This document shows positions 9,560 to 18,246 of a stretch of DNA of 64,000 bases, in pieces. Origin of the DNA: Trichomonas vaginalis G3 (lineage: Eukaryota; Parabasalia; Trichomonadida; Trichomonadidae); NCBI RefSeq assembly GCF_026262505.1, contig NC_067204.1, positions 13,968,522 to 14,032,521 of the forward strand, given 5' to 3'. Both the position numbers and the translations under genes were made by a program. The notes under the pieces were generated by a model. The model was not told the DNA's origin. It worked only from the letters and a program-made list of their open reading frames with translations, and did no database searches. Numbering within the stretch: the first letter of the stretch is position 1; every line of letters starts with the position of its first letter.

Positions 9560-9835
9560 TTATTTGGATAAGTAGCTTAAATTAAGGATAATTTGGACAA
9601 GTAGTTCCTGACCTCTGAATTGGACTCTTTCGTCATCCCAGTTGCGTAGGAGGTCGTCCCAGAGGAGTTGGTAGAATTGCCATTCCAAGGACGATTTGTC
9701 CTCCCAGGCATTGAGGATGTACTGCTCGTAGAGTCTCATGACCTCTGCCTTGCACCAGACACCCTCTCCCTTGGAACGTAAGGCTTCTTCGAAGTGCTCG
9801 AATGCGATTGGCTGCGGGACCATCTGAAATGACAC
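9560..9835 (-). CDS. Polinton small hypothetical protein (91 aa)
   Basis: MSFQMVPQPIAFEHFEEALR, W-rich and helical (EQYILNAWEDKSSLEWQFYQ; LLWDDLLRNWDDERVQFRGQ). The length and composition suggest a small helical bundle. It is divergent from the tiny plus-strand frame at 9854 with 18 bases between them. No family recognised. Confidence 0.45.
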   Translation of the reverse strand: MSFQMVPQPIAFEHFEEALRSKGEGVWCKAEVMRLYEQYILNAWEDKSSLEWQFYQLLWDDLLRNWDDERVQFRGQELLVQIILNLSYLSK

Positions 9836-9853
9836 TTTTTGTCCGTTTGGTCA

Positions 9854-9961
9854 ATGTTCGTGTCTCGTGTCATAGTCGACGAAAATACAAACAAACAGGT
9901 TATATATGAGTTTGAGACCAAGAATGGTGTAACTCGACCTGTCCGATTCAAATTCGAATAA
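9854..9961 (+). CDS. Polinton tiny hypothetical protein (35 aa)
   Basis: An open frame of 35 codons, MFVSRVIVDENTNKQVIYEF, ending TRPVRFKFE. It has beta-like alternation and resembles the core of the protein at 6757 (G/S-V-T, then VRFK). It ends 8 bases before the end of the polymerase gene, which comes from the other strand. Its small size keeps confidence low. Confidence 0.3.
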   Translation: MFVSRVIVDENTNKQVIYEFETKNGVTRPVRFKFE

Positions 9962-9968
9962 AAATTTT

Positions 9969-12007
9969 TTACTTCATGCAATGTTTTATTTCTGTGCCGT
10001 CTTCAAGTATGCCCCAGTACTTACGCTTGGAGAGGACATGAACTTCGGTGAAAATTTTGTCCAATTTGAATTGACCCATCTTTTCACCGACCATTCCCAT
10101 TTCAATGAGTTTGTTATAGCCTTCTTCGTTCGTCATGAGTGCGTCAATGTTCTCATAGTAAACCTTCACTTTGGATTTGACTTCGGAGAAGAATTTGTTG
10201 TAGTTGTCAAGGACTGCCTTTGCGAACTGAGGATAGGACCAATGTTCGACAATAGGTTTTAATGTGGTTACTAAGCCACTTTGACCTTGAGTGAATTCGT
10301 ACTTCAAAACAAAAGGAGAAAACCTTTCAACAAAGTTGTCGACCTTCTCATAATGTTTACTCTTCATCTCTTGAGGTTTCTTAATGGAATATCCCCATGT
10401 CGAATTCATAAGCAATTTGAGTGTCATTGCAAGTTTGGGGTTTGAAGCTTTCCTAATATCATACAGTTGTTGTATGACTTTTCCAACTGTATAGTTCCTT
10501 CCTGGGAACTCACCGTCTTCGTTTGGAATTCCAGTCGGGATATATTGGACAAACCTCATGTATGCAGCGTTAAGGTCGACATAGTATATCTTTTCATCTG
10601 AGTCGAACTTGTCGCATCCAATCGGACCAGTTTTTGGAAATTCAAGTGAGTCTCTTATCTTCTGAGAAACTTCTCCTGTTATCTCATAAACATCGTCGAA
10701 GCAACCTGTTTCATATAAAACCTTCTGACCTAACTCAGAAGCTCTCCAATACAATTTGACGTCAATTGGATGTCTCAATGGAAGTTTGTTTATAGCATCT
10801 TGAAGTTCTTGCAACCTCATTGGAAGTTCTTCTGGTTCAGGTTGGTATCCGAACAATCCAACTCCTTTTGGAATTGTGTACTTCTTTTGTACTAGAACTT
10901 TGTCTGGAACAACTTTTGGTCTTGCTAACAATGAAAAGTTTGTTTCGTCTTTTGGTACAAAAGTTTCTGTAAGCTTGTCATCTGGAATTGGTTCCAACAA
11001 ACCTTTCTCGAAAAGAATGTTTACAGCTCTGACAATGTTGCACTTGCCTTTTCCGAACAATGGGTTTGTAAGACTTTCGTTCAACATGAAGTGGTTGTGG
11101 ACAATTACAATCTTCAACCATGGTAAATTGAACTCAACAACATAGTCGTCATGTGAAGAACCTTTAGCTGTAGGTATGTTGACTCGGATATTGACATTTG
11201 CCAACGGTGCAATTTTTGCCAATTGACCTCTGAGAATGTACCTTGTCTTCACACATGACTCAAGATACTTCATCTTCTCTTCTGTAACAAGACCAGAGTT
11301 CCTGAGACATGTAAGAATGCAAGGTTCATTGACAATTGTTTCAATTGAATTGTAAATTCCATACCTTGTCAAGTCAATGTCAGACTTATTTATGAACGGG
11401 AAGTATCCAGCATGTTGTCTGACTGCTTGAGGGTTAGGTTGGTACCATTCAAATTTTACACTTGCAATTCCTTCAATTGCATTCAAAATGTCTGAGTCGG
11501 AGTCAACCATTTGTTCTCTCTTTGTAGTCTTGAAAGCGTCAAGAAGCATTGCAGCTGTTGTGACATTGCCATGTGCATAGTAAATGTGACCGTCCAAATC
11601 TGTTATGGTTAGTCTGAGATTGTATCCTTTCTTATTTCCGTCTTGTATGGCAGCAAGTACACCCATGAAGCCTTCTTTGTTCTTTCCTTCGTCAAAGTTT
11701 ACTGTAAAGGTTCGACCAGATGTAATTTGACTTCTAACTTCACGATACTTTTCATATGCATATCTTGTTCTTTCCATGGGAGCATGTGCGTCTTCACCTT
11801 TTCCTTTTTTCCTTCTCAAGGATGCAATTGTTCGTCATGTTTCCAGTAGAATTCTGGCAAAGCCGTCGTGTCCTTCAACTTGAGGTTCACTAACATCGAA
11901 AGGCATGTCCATAAGACGTTCTTCCTTCTAACCTCTCTAGTCTGTTTTGGATAATTTGCGCGTGCTGTTTTAAGTCCATTTCGTAGCAAGACCAGACAAT
12001 TTGTCAT
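9969..12007 (-). pseudogene. Polinton protein-primed family B DNA polymerase, broken
   Basis: The largest gene of the element. The main frame spans 11,819 to 9969, and a protein-like N-terminal region continues to about 12,007. Family B motifs are readable in order: motif A in DEKIYYVDLNAAYMRFVQYI, motif B in KLAMTLKLLMNSTWGYSIKK (the K-x3-NS-x-YG pattern) and a motif C region at KVKVYYENIDALMTNEE. N-terminal sequence such as RFTVN/LTITDLDGHIYYAHGN belongs to the region before the polymerase domain. In Polintons this enzyme replicates the element from a terminal protein primer. This copy is broken. Confidence 0.85.
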
Positions 12008-12153
12008 AGACTTTTATGGGTCTTCCCTTCCTATATTTAAAATTCTTCGAAACTCTCCAACCATATCTTTGTAACTCTGCTTTTTATTCTAGCAGACTTT
12101 CTATCCATTCTATATGGGGGCATTTTTATAAAAATATAAAAATGTTTTTTTCT

Positions 12154-12739
12154 TTACTTTACATAACCACCTGCTGCCATAAGTCTTTGACGCCAACCCA
12201 TACCAGCTAATGAAGGTTGAGTTGGTTTAGTTTGGAAACTAAACTTTGGTTTTGGTTTATCTTCAGTTTTTGGTTTTTCTTCTTCTATCGGTTTTTTCGT
12301 CACTTTTTCGGTTCCTCTGACTTTACCTCACTTGCAGGTATGGTAGTGTTGTCAACATCTTCGTAAATATCATATGCCATTTGTTTTGTTTTCCTTTCAA
12401 CTTTTTTGTGTTTGTTGTAAAGTTTAGAATATTTCGACTCTAAGTCAATGAGATGTTCTATAATGAACTGTTGGTCAGTGAAGTAAACTTTTCCATCTGT
12501 TGTCTCGAAAGCTCCTTCAGACTTCAATATTTTATTTGTGAGAGTCTGTTTCTTTTTTGAGATACTAGCCGTTCCATTTCTATGAAAGTGACTTTGTAGT
12601 TAGGGTTTGTATTTCCAGACCTGGCACTTTCTATTATTGAATTTTTCTCTTCATCTGTAAGTTCTTTGACAGGTTTTGACAATGGTTCTGAACTTTTTGT
12701 TTGTGGTGTCAAATCTACCGTTTCAACTTCTTCGGTCAT
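12154..12739 (-). pseudogene. Polinton hypothetical charged protein, broken
   Basis: The minus-strand reading begins MTEEVETVDLTPQTKSSEPL. It passes through a helical region (TDQQFIIEHLIDLESKYSKL) and K/E/P-rich linkers, and ends in a basic, Gly-rich tail, LAGMGWRQRLMAAGGYVK. The design, a disordered charged middle and a short conserved-looking basic C-terminus, is seen in DNA-binding or virion core proteins, but I recognise no family. The copy looks broken. Confidence 0.45.
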
Positions 12740-12757
12740 TTCATCTCAGTAAAAATT

Positions 12758-12912
12758 TTAGTTTGTTTTGTTTTCAACTGGTTGTTTAGGTTTTTTAAGT
12801 CGGTCTAAAACTTCCTGAGGTATAGGAAGAACTTGACAAAACGTGGTTGTGTAACTGCTGGAAGCCGACAAATCCATCTTGAACCCATTTGTCTCAATGC
12901 TGTATTGTTCAT
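12758..12912 (-). pseudogene. Polinton tiny gene remnant
   Basis: Between two minus-strand genes lies a short region with two alternative Met starts, at 12,912 and 12,877. The latter gives a 39-residue frame, MDLSASSSYTTTFCQVLPIP, ending KKPKQPVENKTN. The leader TTTTTACTGAGATGAAATG occurs both before it and before the gene at 12,739, which marks a repeated start context within the element. Function unknown. Confidence 0.35.
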
Positions 12913-12931
12913 TTCATCTCAGTAAAAAACT

Positions 12932-13333
12932 TTACATTCCCCACGTTTGAGGCGGTTGAGGTTGGTTATTGTTTACCCATTGTTGTGCATGGTTATATCC
13001 TCTGTTAAAGAATCTTTCACCTTGGTCCATGTAGTGTCCTGCTTGGTTATAGTAGTCATTTGCTTTGTTATAGTAGTTTCCTGCTTGTCTTCCTACATTG
13101 TCCATCCATCCTTGAACTTTTCCTCTTGTTTCAGGATTTGGAATAAGATTTGCTGCATCTCGTGCTACATCCCAACCTTTCTGTACAGTTTGTATAATAG
13201 GTTGTGCTTTCTCTTTAAGTATACCTAATGTACTCAAAATCTTCCTTCCAACTCCAAATACACCTCTGGCTATTGTTCCAACTGCGGGCAAAAATCTAGA
13301 TGCAACTCCTGCTAACGCGCCAAATAAACCCAT
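12932..13333 (-). CDS. Polinton candidate membrane-active minor virion protein (133 aa)
   Basis: MGLFGALAGVASRFLPAVGT opens a hydrophobic/amphipathic Gly-Ala-rich N-terminus of about 45 residues. A middle region contains repeated N, Y and Q (YYNKANDYYNQAGHYMDQGE), and the end is Q/P-rich. The plan, a small protein with an amphipathic membrane-lytic N-terminus after MGxF, recalls adenovirus-like minor capsid proteins. The 80-residue protein at 16,414 has the same plan. It is head to head with the integrase gene, 17 bases apart. Confidence 0.45.
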   Translation of the reverse strand: MGLFGALAGVASRFLPAVGTIARGVFGVGRKILSTLGILKEKAQPIIQTVQKGWDVARDAANLIPNPETRGKVQGWMDNVGRQAGNYYNKANDYYNQAGHYMDQGERFFNRGYNHAQQWVNNNQPQPPQTWGM

Positions 13334-13350
13334 TTCTTATGGGTTAAAAA

Positions 13351-14310
13351 ATGACGAATCCAAACAAGGACCCGTATGTTTCTAAAGCAACAAAGAAAGC
13401 ACTCATGGTAAAAATCTTTAGTTCAACACCAAATGCTTGGTTTATGGATATCTTGGAAAACATTCCGAGGTATAGAGAAGATGGACCACCATACTGGCTA
13501 ATATTTGTCGGTCAAAACACAAGATACTGTGAAGCCATACCATTACAGTCCAAAAATATTTTAGATGTGAAAACTGCTTTGACAATATTCGTTGACAAAT
13601 ACCATCCAACAAAACTGACATCTGACTGTGAACGTTCTTTCAAATCAGACGATATTAAAAACTATCTGCGTTCAAAAAATGTAAACCAATATTTCATTGT
13701 CGACCAAAACCATTCTGCTCTTGGTGTCATTGACAGTTGTATAAAAATCTTAAGAGACTTAAACCAACCACAAGGTGGTGAAGCAAATGAAATGTCATAT
13801 GACGACAAATACAGACATTTCTCCATGGCAAAGATGAGACAAGTTTTAAATATTTACAATAGCCGTAAACAAAAAGGTTTGGGAAACCACTCCCCTGAAG
13901 AAATGAAAAACAACCCCGACTTAGAGAAAGACTATATATTTAATAGTTTAGTCAAAAGAGACAAACAAGAAAGAATGCCAGGCTTCAAACTTAAGAAAGG
14001 TGACAAAGTAAAAATAGAAATACCTAAACGCGACCCATATGAAAATACTATTGACTATGACAACAATGGGAACTCGACAGGTACTCACGTTCGTGTTCGT
14101 AAAAATAGAAGAAAGTATACAAGAGAATATTATGAAGTTTTAGGCAAACATGGCAAAATGTACAGACTGCAAGCAGAAGATAAAACTACTATTGTCAGAC
14201 CTCGTTTCAAACTTGTCAAAGTTCAAGGTGGTATACTTTCAAAGACAGTTCCTAACAAATATAAGACAACTCCTGACGAATATGCTAAAGAAGTTGAAAA
14301 TGACGACTAA
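13351..14310 (+). CDS. Polinton integrase (retroviral-type, rve fold)
   Basis: A single frame of 319 residues. The N-terminal half is an RNase H-like catalytic core: NAWFMDILEN provides the first acidic residue, LTSDCERSFKSDDIKNYL the second, and the helix after NHSALGVIDSCIKILRDLNQ the third region. The C-terminal third is basic and beta-rich (LKKGDKVKIEIPKR; GKMYRLQAEDKTTIVRPRFK), as in the chromo/SH3-like ends of integrases. The family inserts the linear element, usually making 5-6 bp target duplications. The next gene converges on it with a 4-base overlap of ends. The length is normal for Polinton integrases. Confidence 0.85.
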   Translation: MTNPNKDPYVSKATKKALMVKIFSSTPNAWFMDILENIPRYREDGPPYWLIFVGQNTRYCEAIPLQSKNILDVKTALTIFVDKYHPTKLTSDCERSFKSDDIKNYLRSKNVNQYFIVDQNHSALGVIDSCIKILRDLNQPQGGEANEMSYDDKYRHFSMAKMRQVLNIYNSRKQKGLGNHSPEEMKNNPDLEKDYIFNSLVKRDKQERMPGFKLKKGDKVKIEIPKRDPYENTIDYDNNGNSTGTHVRVRKNRRKYTREYYEVLGKHGKMYRLQAEDKTTIVRPRFKLVKVQGGILSKTVPNKYKTTPDEYAKEVENDD

Positions 14311-15542
14311 GCATTTCTATACCATGCGTAAACTGTCATGTAAGGTGGCATGTAGTCTTTACTTTGTCCCGTTGTTTGCGTATACCCTGAAACGCGATGT
14401 GTATGGTTTCCTTCTCCCTGTGTGCTACCCCAGAAACAATTTATAGCAAACTGAACGTTGTCTTTAACATCATATCCTTTACCTTTTTTCATTGCTGACC
14501 AATCCCAAAATCTATGCTTATGCCAACCTGCTTGAGATGTACTTAAATCTATGTAGTGACTATGCGCAGGTAAGTTTTCACCTGAAATCGTTTTACTTCC
14601 ACCTGTTTCCTTTGAAGAGTTTGCACAATACAAAAACCTGTCGACTATTTGAGTCCAAGTTCCAAAACCAAGTACTACTTCTGGTCTGGTAGAGTTCATT
14701 GACGTGTAAATAGAACCTATAGGATATAGTGTTTGAAGTATTTCTGTCTTTAACGTTTGAAGCTCTGTTTTGTCAGCTTTTTTATCATATAAATCTTGAG
14801 CAGTGAATTTAACTTTTTTTTCATCCTCCATGACATAGACATTTCTACATCTAATGTATCTCATCGTTGTTATGTCTTCTTCCGATGTTAAACCTTGTGG
14901 AAAGTTAGGAGGTTTCCAATTTAATACATCCCCACCAGTTTCTTCAACCGTTCCTTCAATATTTTCTATACCAACAGTTGCGAAGAAATCGTGTGTATGT
15001 CCAACGTCACTTTTCCTGTTTAAGGTTTCTTGTAAGTTTGTAATATTTGCAATGGTATGTGTATGAGTCTTTTTAGAATATTCTTTGTCAGCTCTTGTCA
15101 CTTCACTTGACATTTTATTGTCAACATATGTTTTATCTGCTTTGTCATCTAACATTGCTGGTAGTTCATCTACGTCATAGATGTTATGTGTATGATGTTT
15201 TTGTGGGTATGTTCTATCTGTCCATGCGAGAATATAGTCTCTTGTTGCATCTACATACTCTTTGTCAGCTTTGTTGTCAATATCTGCCTTCAAAAGAAGT
15301 TCATCTATAGGTTTCTCGTTTAAAGTTCTTTTTGTTGGATTTATACAAACAGTATGGTTCTTACTGTCTTGAAACAGAAACTCGTCTGTCAATGGGTTTA
15401 TCGTCAGTTTTAAGTTTCCTTCTTTCAATGACTCAGATATCTTAGAATAGTTTGAAAAGTTTGTTGTGTTCTTATTTAGAGCTTGCATAATGAGTTGTCG
15501 GTTGTGTTGTATTTCTCTCATGGAAGCAATATCTTTCGACAT
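14307..15542 (-). CDS. Polinton tail-fibre-like protein (411 aa)
   Basis: MSKDIASMREIQHNRQLIMQ starts a helical N-terminus. A fibre shaft follows, made of repeated modules of the form A-D-K-x-Y-V-D followed ~15 residues later by H-T-H, at about residues 90-185 (DNKADKEYVD, KHHTHNIYDVDELP, KKTHTHTIANITNLQ). The C-terminal part from about residue 270 is a receptor-binding head of the type seen in phage and bacterial tail fibres: LYPIGSIYTSMNSTRPEVVL, GFGTWTQIVDRFLY, then ENLPAHSHYIDLS and EGNHTHRVSGYTQ. H-x-H pairs bind metal in such fibres. In a Polinton this suggests a virion spike or an acquired fibre gene. The frame is intact. Confidence 0.75.
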   Translation of the reverse strand: MSKDIASMREIQHNRQLIMQALNKNTTNFSNYSKISESLKEGNLKLTINPLTDEFLFQDSKNHTVCINPTKRTLNEKPIDELLLKADIDNKADKEYVDATRDYILAWTDRTYPQKHHTHNIYDVDELPAMLDDKADKTYVDNKMSSEVTRADKEYSKKTHTHTIANITNLQETLNRKSDVGHTHDFFATVGIENIEGTVEETGGDVLNWKPPNFPQGLTSEEDITTMRYIRCRNVYVMEDEKKVKFTAQDLYDKKADKTELQTLKTEILQTLYPIGSIYTSMNSTRPEVVLGFGTWTQIVDRFLYCANSSKETGGSKTISGENLPAHSHYIDLSTSQAGWHKHRFWDWSAMKKGKGYDVKDNVQFAINCFWGSTQGEGNHTHRVSGYTQTTGQSKDYMPPYMTVYAWYRNA

Positions 15543-15560
15543 TTTTATTCTAGATAAAAT

Positions 15561-15986
15561 ATGCTTCCAATAGAAAAAGAAAATTCAAGAGTTGCTACAA
15601 CTAAACCATTAGATGAACTTTTTACTAATGTCGGTCAAAAGTTTGAGACAGAGACCGTAAAGCATGAAGGCTATCGTTTTGACTACCCATTAAGATGGCT
15701 AAGAGACCCATCTGTCACAAAAGCTATTGGCTTTCGTAGAATGAAGTTTGTGTCTGTAGAAGATAAAAGTTTTCCATTTATTGTAAGGTTTCATATAGAT
15801 TATATATCTGAAGGGAAACGAAAAATGTGGGAAGAAATTGAGCTAATACAAGTTGACCTTTCATCTTCTCTACAGACTGCGTTAAAAAATATAGAAGATA
15901 AAATAAATTCATGTTATGCAAAATATGCTGATGAATATGCAAATACCGAGAGCACACTTTATGTGAGAATTGTATATGACAAATAA
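15561..15986 (+). CDS. Polinton candidate virion protein, part 1 (141 aa)
   Basis: MLPIEKENSRVATTKPLDEL, then GQKFETETVKHEGYRFDYPL and a beta-rich region (RMKFVSVEDKSFPFIVRFHI). It lies head to head with the fibre gene, 18 bases apart, and is followed after 9 bases by the frame at 15,996. Beta-rich composition and its place beside the fibre suggest a capsid or penton-type protein. This is inference, and no motif proves it. Confidence 0.4.
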   Translation: MLPIEKENSRVATTKPLDELFTNVGQKFETETVKHEGYRFDYPLRWLRDPSVTKAIGFRRMKFVSVEDKSFPFIVRFHIDYISEGKRKMWEEIELIQVDLSSSLQTALKNIEDKINSCYAKYADEYANTESTLYVRIVYDK

Positions 15987-15995
15987 AATTCACAA

Positions 15996-16409
15996 GTGTC
16001 ATTTCAAATCTACGAAGACAATCCAAAGAAAGACGAACAAATATATACAGAATTCACTGCAATGTCATGGTATTATTTGCAAAGAATGTTAAATCAGAAA
16101 GTCAAACTTCCTTTAGCAAATATTTACAGTCGATATGCAAGAGATGAACCATATTTATTTAAAGATGTTTTCGACTCAGATGCTATTATAGTTCATGCTT
16201 CATTTTCTGGTGCGCAAAACTCTTTTTTATGCTTGGCAAATGACTTTTACGAAAAACCTACAAAGTTATACGAACCACCAAGTGGAAGTATTTCAGACTT
16301 TCAAGTATGGTTTACTACAGATGGAAGAAAAAGAATAATTCCATTATACCATGCGTTTTACTTAGAACTTAGTTTCATATACAACTACTATCGAACGATA
16401 AAAATATAA
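15996..16409 (+). CDS. Polinton candidate virion protein, part 2 (137 aa)
   Basis: MSFQIYEDNPKKDEQIYTEF, beta-rich, ending FTTDGRKRIIPLYHAFYLEL and a short aromatic tail. The ending resembles the last strands of single jelly-roll minor capsid proteins by eye. It follows the 15,561 frame by 9 bases and converges with the gene at 16,414. Whether the two plus-strand frames are one or two genes in intact relatives I cannot say. Confidence 0.4.
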   Translation: MSFQIYEDNPKKDEQIYTEFTAMSWYYLQRMLNQKVKLPLANIYSRYARDEPYLFKDVFDSDAIIVHASFSGAQNSFLCLANDFYEKPTKLYEPPSGSISDFQVWFTTDGRKRIIPLYHAFYLELSFIYNYYRTIKI

Positions 16410-16413
16410 TTTT

Positions 16414-16656
16414 TTAATACGGTTGAGGTGTTGGATTTGGTTGCCAACTAGACTGTGGTGCAGGTTCAGGCTGTTGTATAACAGGAGCTTGTTCTTCTGG
16501 TTCAGGGTCTTTAGGTATAATACCAACAAACTGACCTACTCTTTTACCAATATTTTTGACTCCGTTCCAAATTCCTTTTCCGACAGATTTTATTCCATTC
16601 CATATACCTCTTCCAACATTTCGAAAGAAGTTTCCAATACTACTGAAGAAACCCAT
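16414..16656 (-). CDS. Polinton membrane-active small protein (80 aa)
   Basis: MGFFSSIGNFFRNVGRGIWN begins a strongly amphipathic, basic, Gly-rich helix of about 45 residues with repeated G-I-W-N-G units (KSVGKGIWNGVKNIGKRVGQ). It ends in an acidic and P/Q-rich tail. This looks like a membrane-lytic peptide attached to a tether, as in pVI-like or pX-like virion proteins. It parallels the protein at 12,932. Confidence 0.5.
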   Translation of the reverse strand: MGFFSSIGNFFRNVGRGIWNGIKSVGKGIWNGVKNIGKRVGQFVGIIPKDPEPEEQAPVIQQPEPAPQSSWQPNPTPQPY

Positions 16657-16674
16657 TTTACTATATGTAAAAAT

Positions 16675-17037
16675 CTAATGTCCGCCTAGTCTCTTACGTT
16701 TCCTGTTGAGTTCCATAGCATTCTTTAACTGGAGCTCATACATTCTGTTTCTCCTCTGGTAGAAAACATATTCTGGGTCAACTCCTGTGTTCGCGTCATC
16801 TGCATAAAGTTGTTTATATCCCACTTCAGGGTTTGTATAAAACTCTTTCCATCTCATATTTGCATACCATGGTGGCAAACCTAACGCAGCGTCATTTGAC
16901 ATGGCAGTTTGCATTTGTACATCTGTTGGCACTTGACCATAGTTTGCCATTGCAGTTTGTATTCTAACTTCATTTGGAATATTCTCTGGGTTTGGTTGTC
17001 CAGGTTGCTGTGCATTCGCTAAGTTCTGTGCGTCCAT
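16675..17037 (-). CDS. Polinton hypothetical protein (120 aa)
   Basis: MDAQNLANAQQPGQPNPENI, with a repeated module around VRIQTAMANYGQVPT and VQMQTAMSNDAALGL, followed by PWYANMRWKEFYTNPEVGYK and a basic helical end (ELNRKRKRLGGH). The two QTAM-x-N repeats are about 19 residues apart. It sits among minus-strand genes from 16,414 to 17,995 with short spacers, which suggests a cluster read from the right end inwards. No family recognised. Confidence 0.5.
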   Translation of the reverse strand: MDAQNLANAQQPGQPNPENIPNEVRIQTAMANYGQVPTDVQMQTAMSNDAALGLPPWYANMRWKEFYTNPEVGYKQLYADDANTGVDPEYVFYQRRNRMYELQLKNAMELNRKRKRLGGH

Positions 17038-17060
17038 TTAATATTAGATAAAAATATCTC

Positions 17061-17192
17061 TTACGAGTACATATGCTGAACATTTGCAGGCATTGGTTCA
17101 TCTTCATATTCTCTGTACTTTTCTGCCACGTCAAATAAATAAATGACACAATGGAAAAAACCTAAAACAAGTAGTCCTATTTCAAACCACAT
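17061..17192 (-). CDS. Polinton single-pass membrane microprotein (43 aa)
   Basis: MWFEIGLLVLGFFHCVIYLF makes one transmembrane helix (residues ~2-20). A short charged tail follows, DVAEKYREYEDEPMPANVQH. Its start overlaps the end of the methyltransferase gene by 16 bases, which argues for coupled expression. A hydrophobic microprotein with acidic tail could be an envelope or membrane factor. The function is unknown. Confidence 0.5.
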   Translation of the reverse strand: MWFEIGLLVLGFFHCVIYLFDVAEKYREYEDEPMPANVQHMYS

Positions 17193-17995
17193 TTACTTAC
17201 TAATAAAATTTCTTTGTTATGACACTTTCTCCAGTTTATAGGACCTCTCTCATATTCTATCTTGTCATATATAAACTCATAGTCATGTATGTCCTCTAAC
17301 CATCTCATAACGGTTTCCAAACCACTTTTATCGGATGTAAAGTAAAAGCATGGATGGTTATGTAAAACGTCTAAAGTTTCTAAAGAGTCTCTCAAAGTCC
17401 AGTCTACTTGGTATTGAAAATCCCATGTGTTATAGAACGGTGGGTCCACCATAAAGAAAACATTTTCCTTGTCTTTATATTTTTCATACAACTCTGTCCA
17501 ATGACATCTCACAAACTCTATACCCTCAATATATTTTTCTATGTCCTCTTTGAAAACATTTGTATAGTTGAGATATAAAACTTTTGACATAAGTGTTTCA
17601 ATGTCATGAACTCTTATAGCACCACTATATAATAGTCTAGCAGATATACTATCCCAGTCTATATATTCTGCTTTTTTCAAAACCTCTCTCACAATATTTT
17701 TCTTATCTAATGGTATACGTTCCATCTTACCTATAGGTATCTTTTCTTTTAACTCTTTCAATATTTTGTTAGTGTCTGGAATATGTTTGAGACGGTTCAT
17801 ATAGTTGTCGAAGTCATTGCATATAATCTTTGAGTCAGGAAATACGGTATGACATAAATGGGATATATAGAAACTTCCACCGAACAAATCTACAAATGTT
17901 AGACCATTCGGTAGTTTCTTAAGTTCTCTCAATATAATATCTTTACATTTACTCTTATTTCCAAAGAACGGTAACGGAGGTTTTGTAAAATTCAT
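17177..17995 (-). CDS. N6-adenine DNA methyltransferase (Dam/D12 class) in Polinton
   Basis: An intact frame of 272 residues. The start PPLPFFGNKSKCKDII carries the F-x-G-x-K motif of D12-class enzymes. The S-adenosylmethionine motif I is LTFVDLFGGSFYISHL, and the catalytic motif IV is NVFFMVDPPFYNTWDF (the DPPY/F type). Order and length fit Dam-like MTases. Trichomonad genomes are known to carry much N6-methyladenine in DNA. An element-borne enzyme could mark its own DNA, affect host chromatin, or be a relic of virus-like self-protection. It is read from the right end of the element inwards. Confidence 0.85.
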   Translation of the reverse strand: MNFTKPPLPFFGNKSKCKDIILRELKKLPNGLTFVDLFGGSFYISHLCHTVFPDSKIICNDFDNYMNRLKHIPDTNKILKELKEKIPIGKMERIPLDKKNIVREVLKKAEYIDWDSISARLLYSGAIRVHDIETLMSKVLYLNYTNVFKEDIEKYIEGIEFVRCHWTELYEKYKDKENVFFMVDPPFYNTWDFQYQVDWTLRDSLETLDVLHNHPCFYFTSDKSGLETVMRWLEDIHDYEFIYDKIEYERGPINWRKCHNKEILLVSKCGLK

Positions 17996-18070
17996 TTATA
18001 TATAATAATAAAAATGTTTTTTCCTGAAAAGTGACAGAAAAGTGACAAAACATGTACGAAGAAGTCTTGA

Positions 18071-18130
18071 AAATTCAAGAGGGTAGAAAAGAGGTTAGAA
18101 AAGAGGTTATATCTAACCTTCTACCCTAAA
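18071..18130 (-). repeat. Polinton internal hairpin repeat, copy 5
   Basis: Identical to copy 3 (6221) from AAATTCAAGAG through CTACCCTAAA, although it sits about 180 bases from the right end of the element and copy 3 is far inside. It is flanked by an inverted-like pair GAAGAAGTCTTGA on both sides (18,059 and 18,151). Confidence 0.75.
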
Positions 18131-18246
18131 CATTATTTTTGTCTGATTTTACGAAGAAGTCTTGACAAAACATGAAAACATATATAATTTGTGAAAAGCT
18201 CCTGGAAGACCCGTATATAAGAACTTCATTTATACTAAACATCTTC

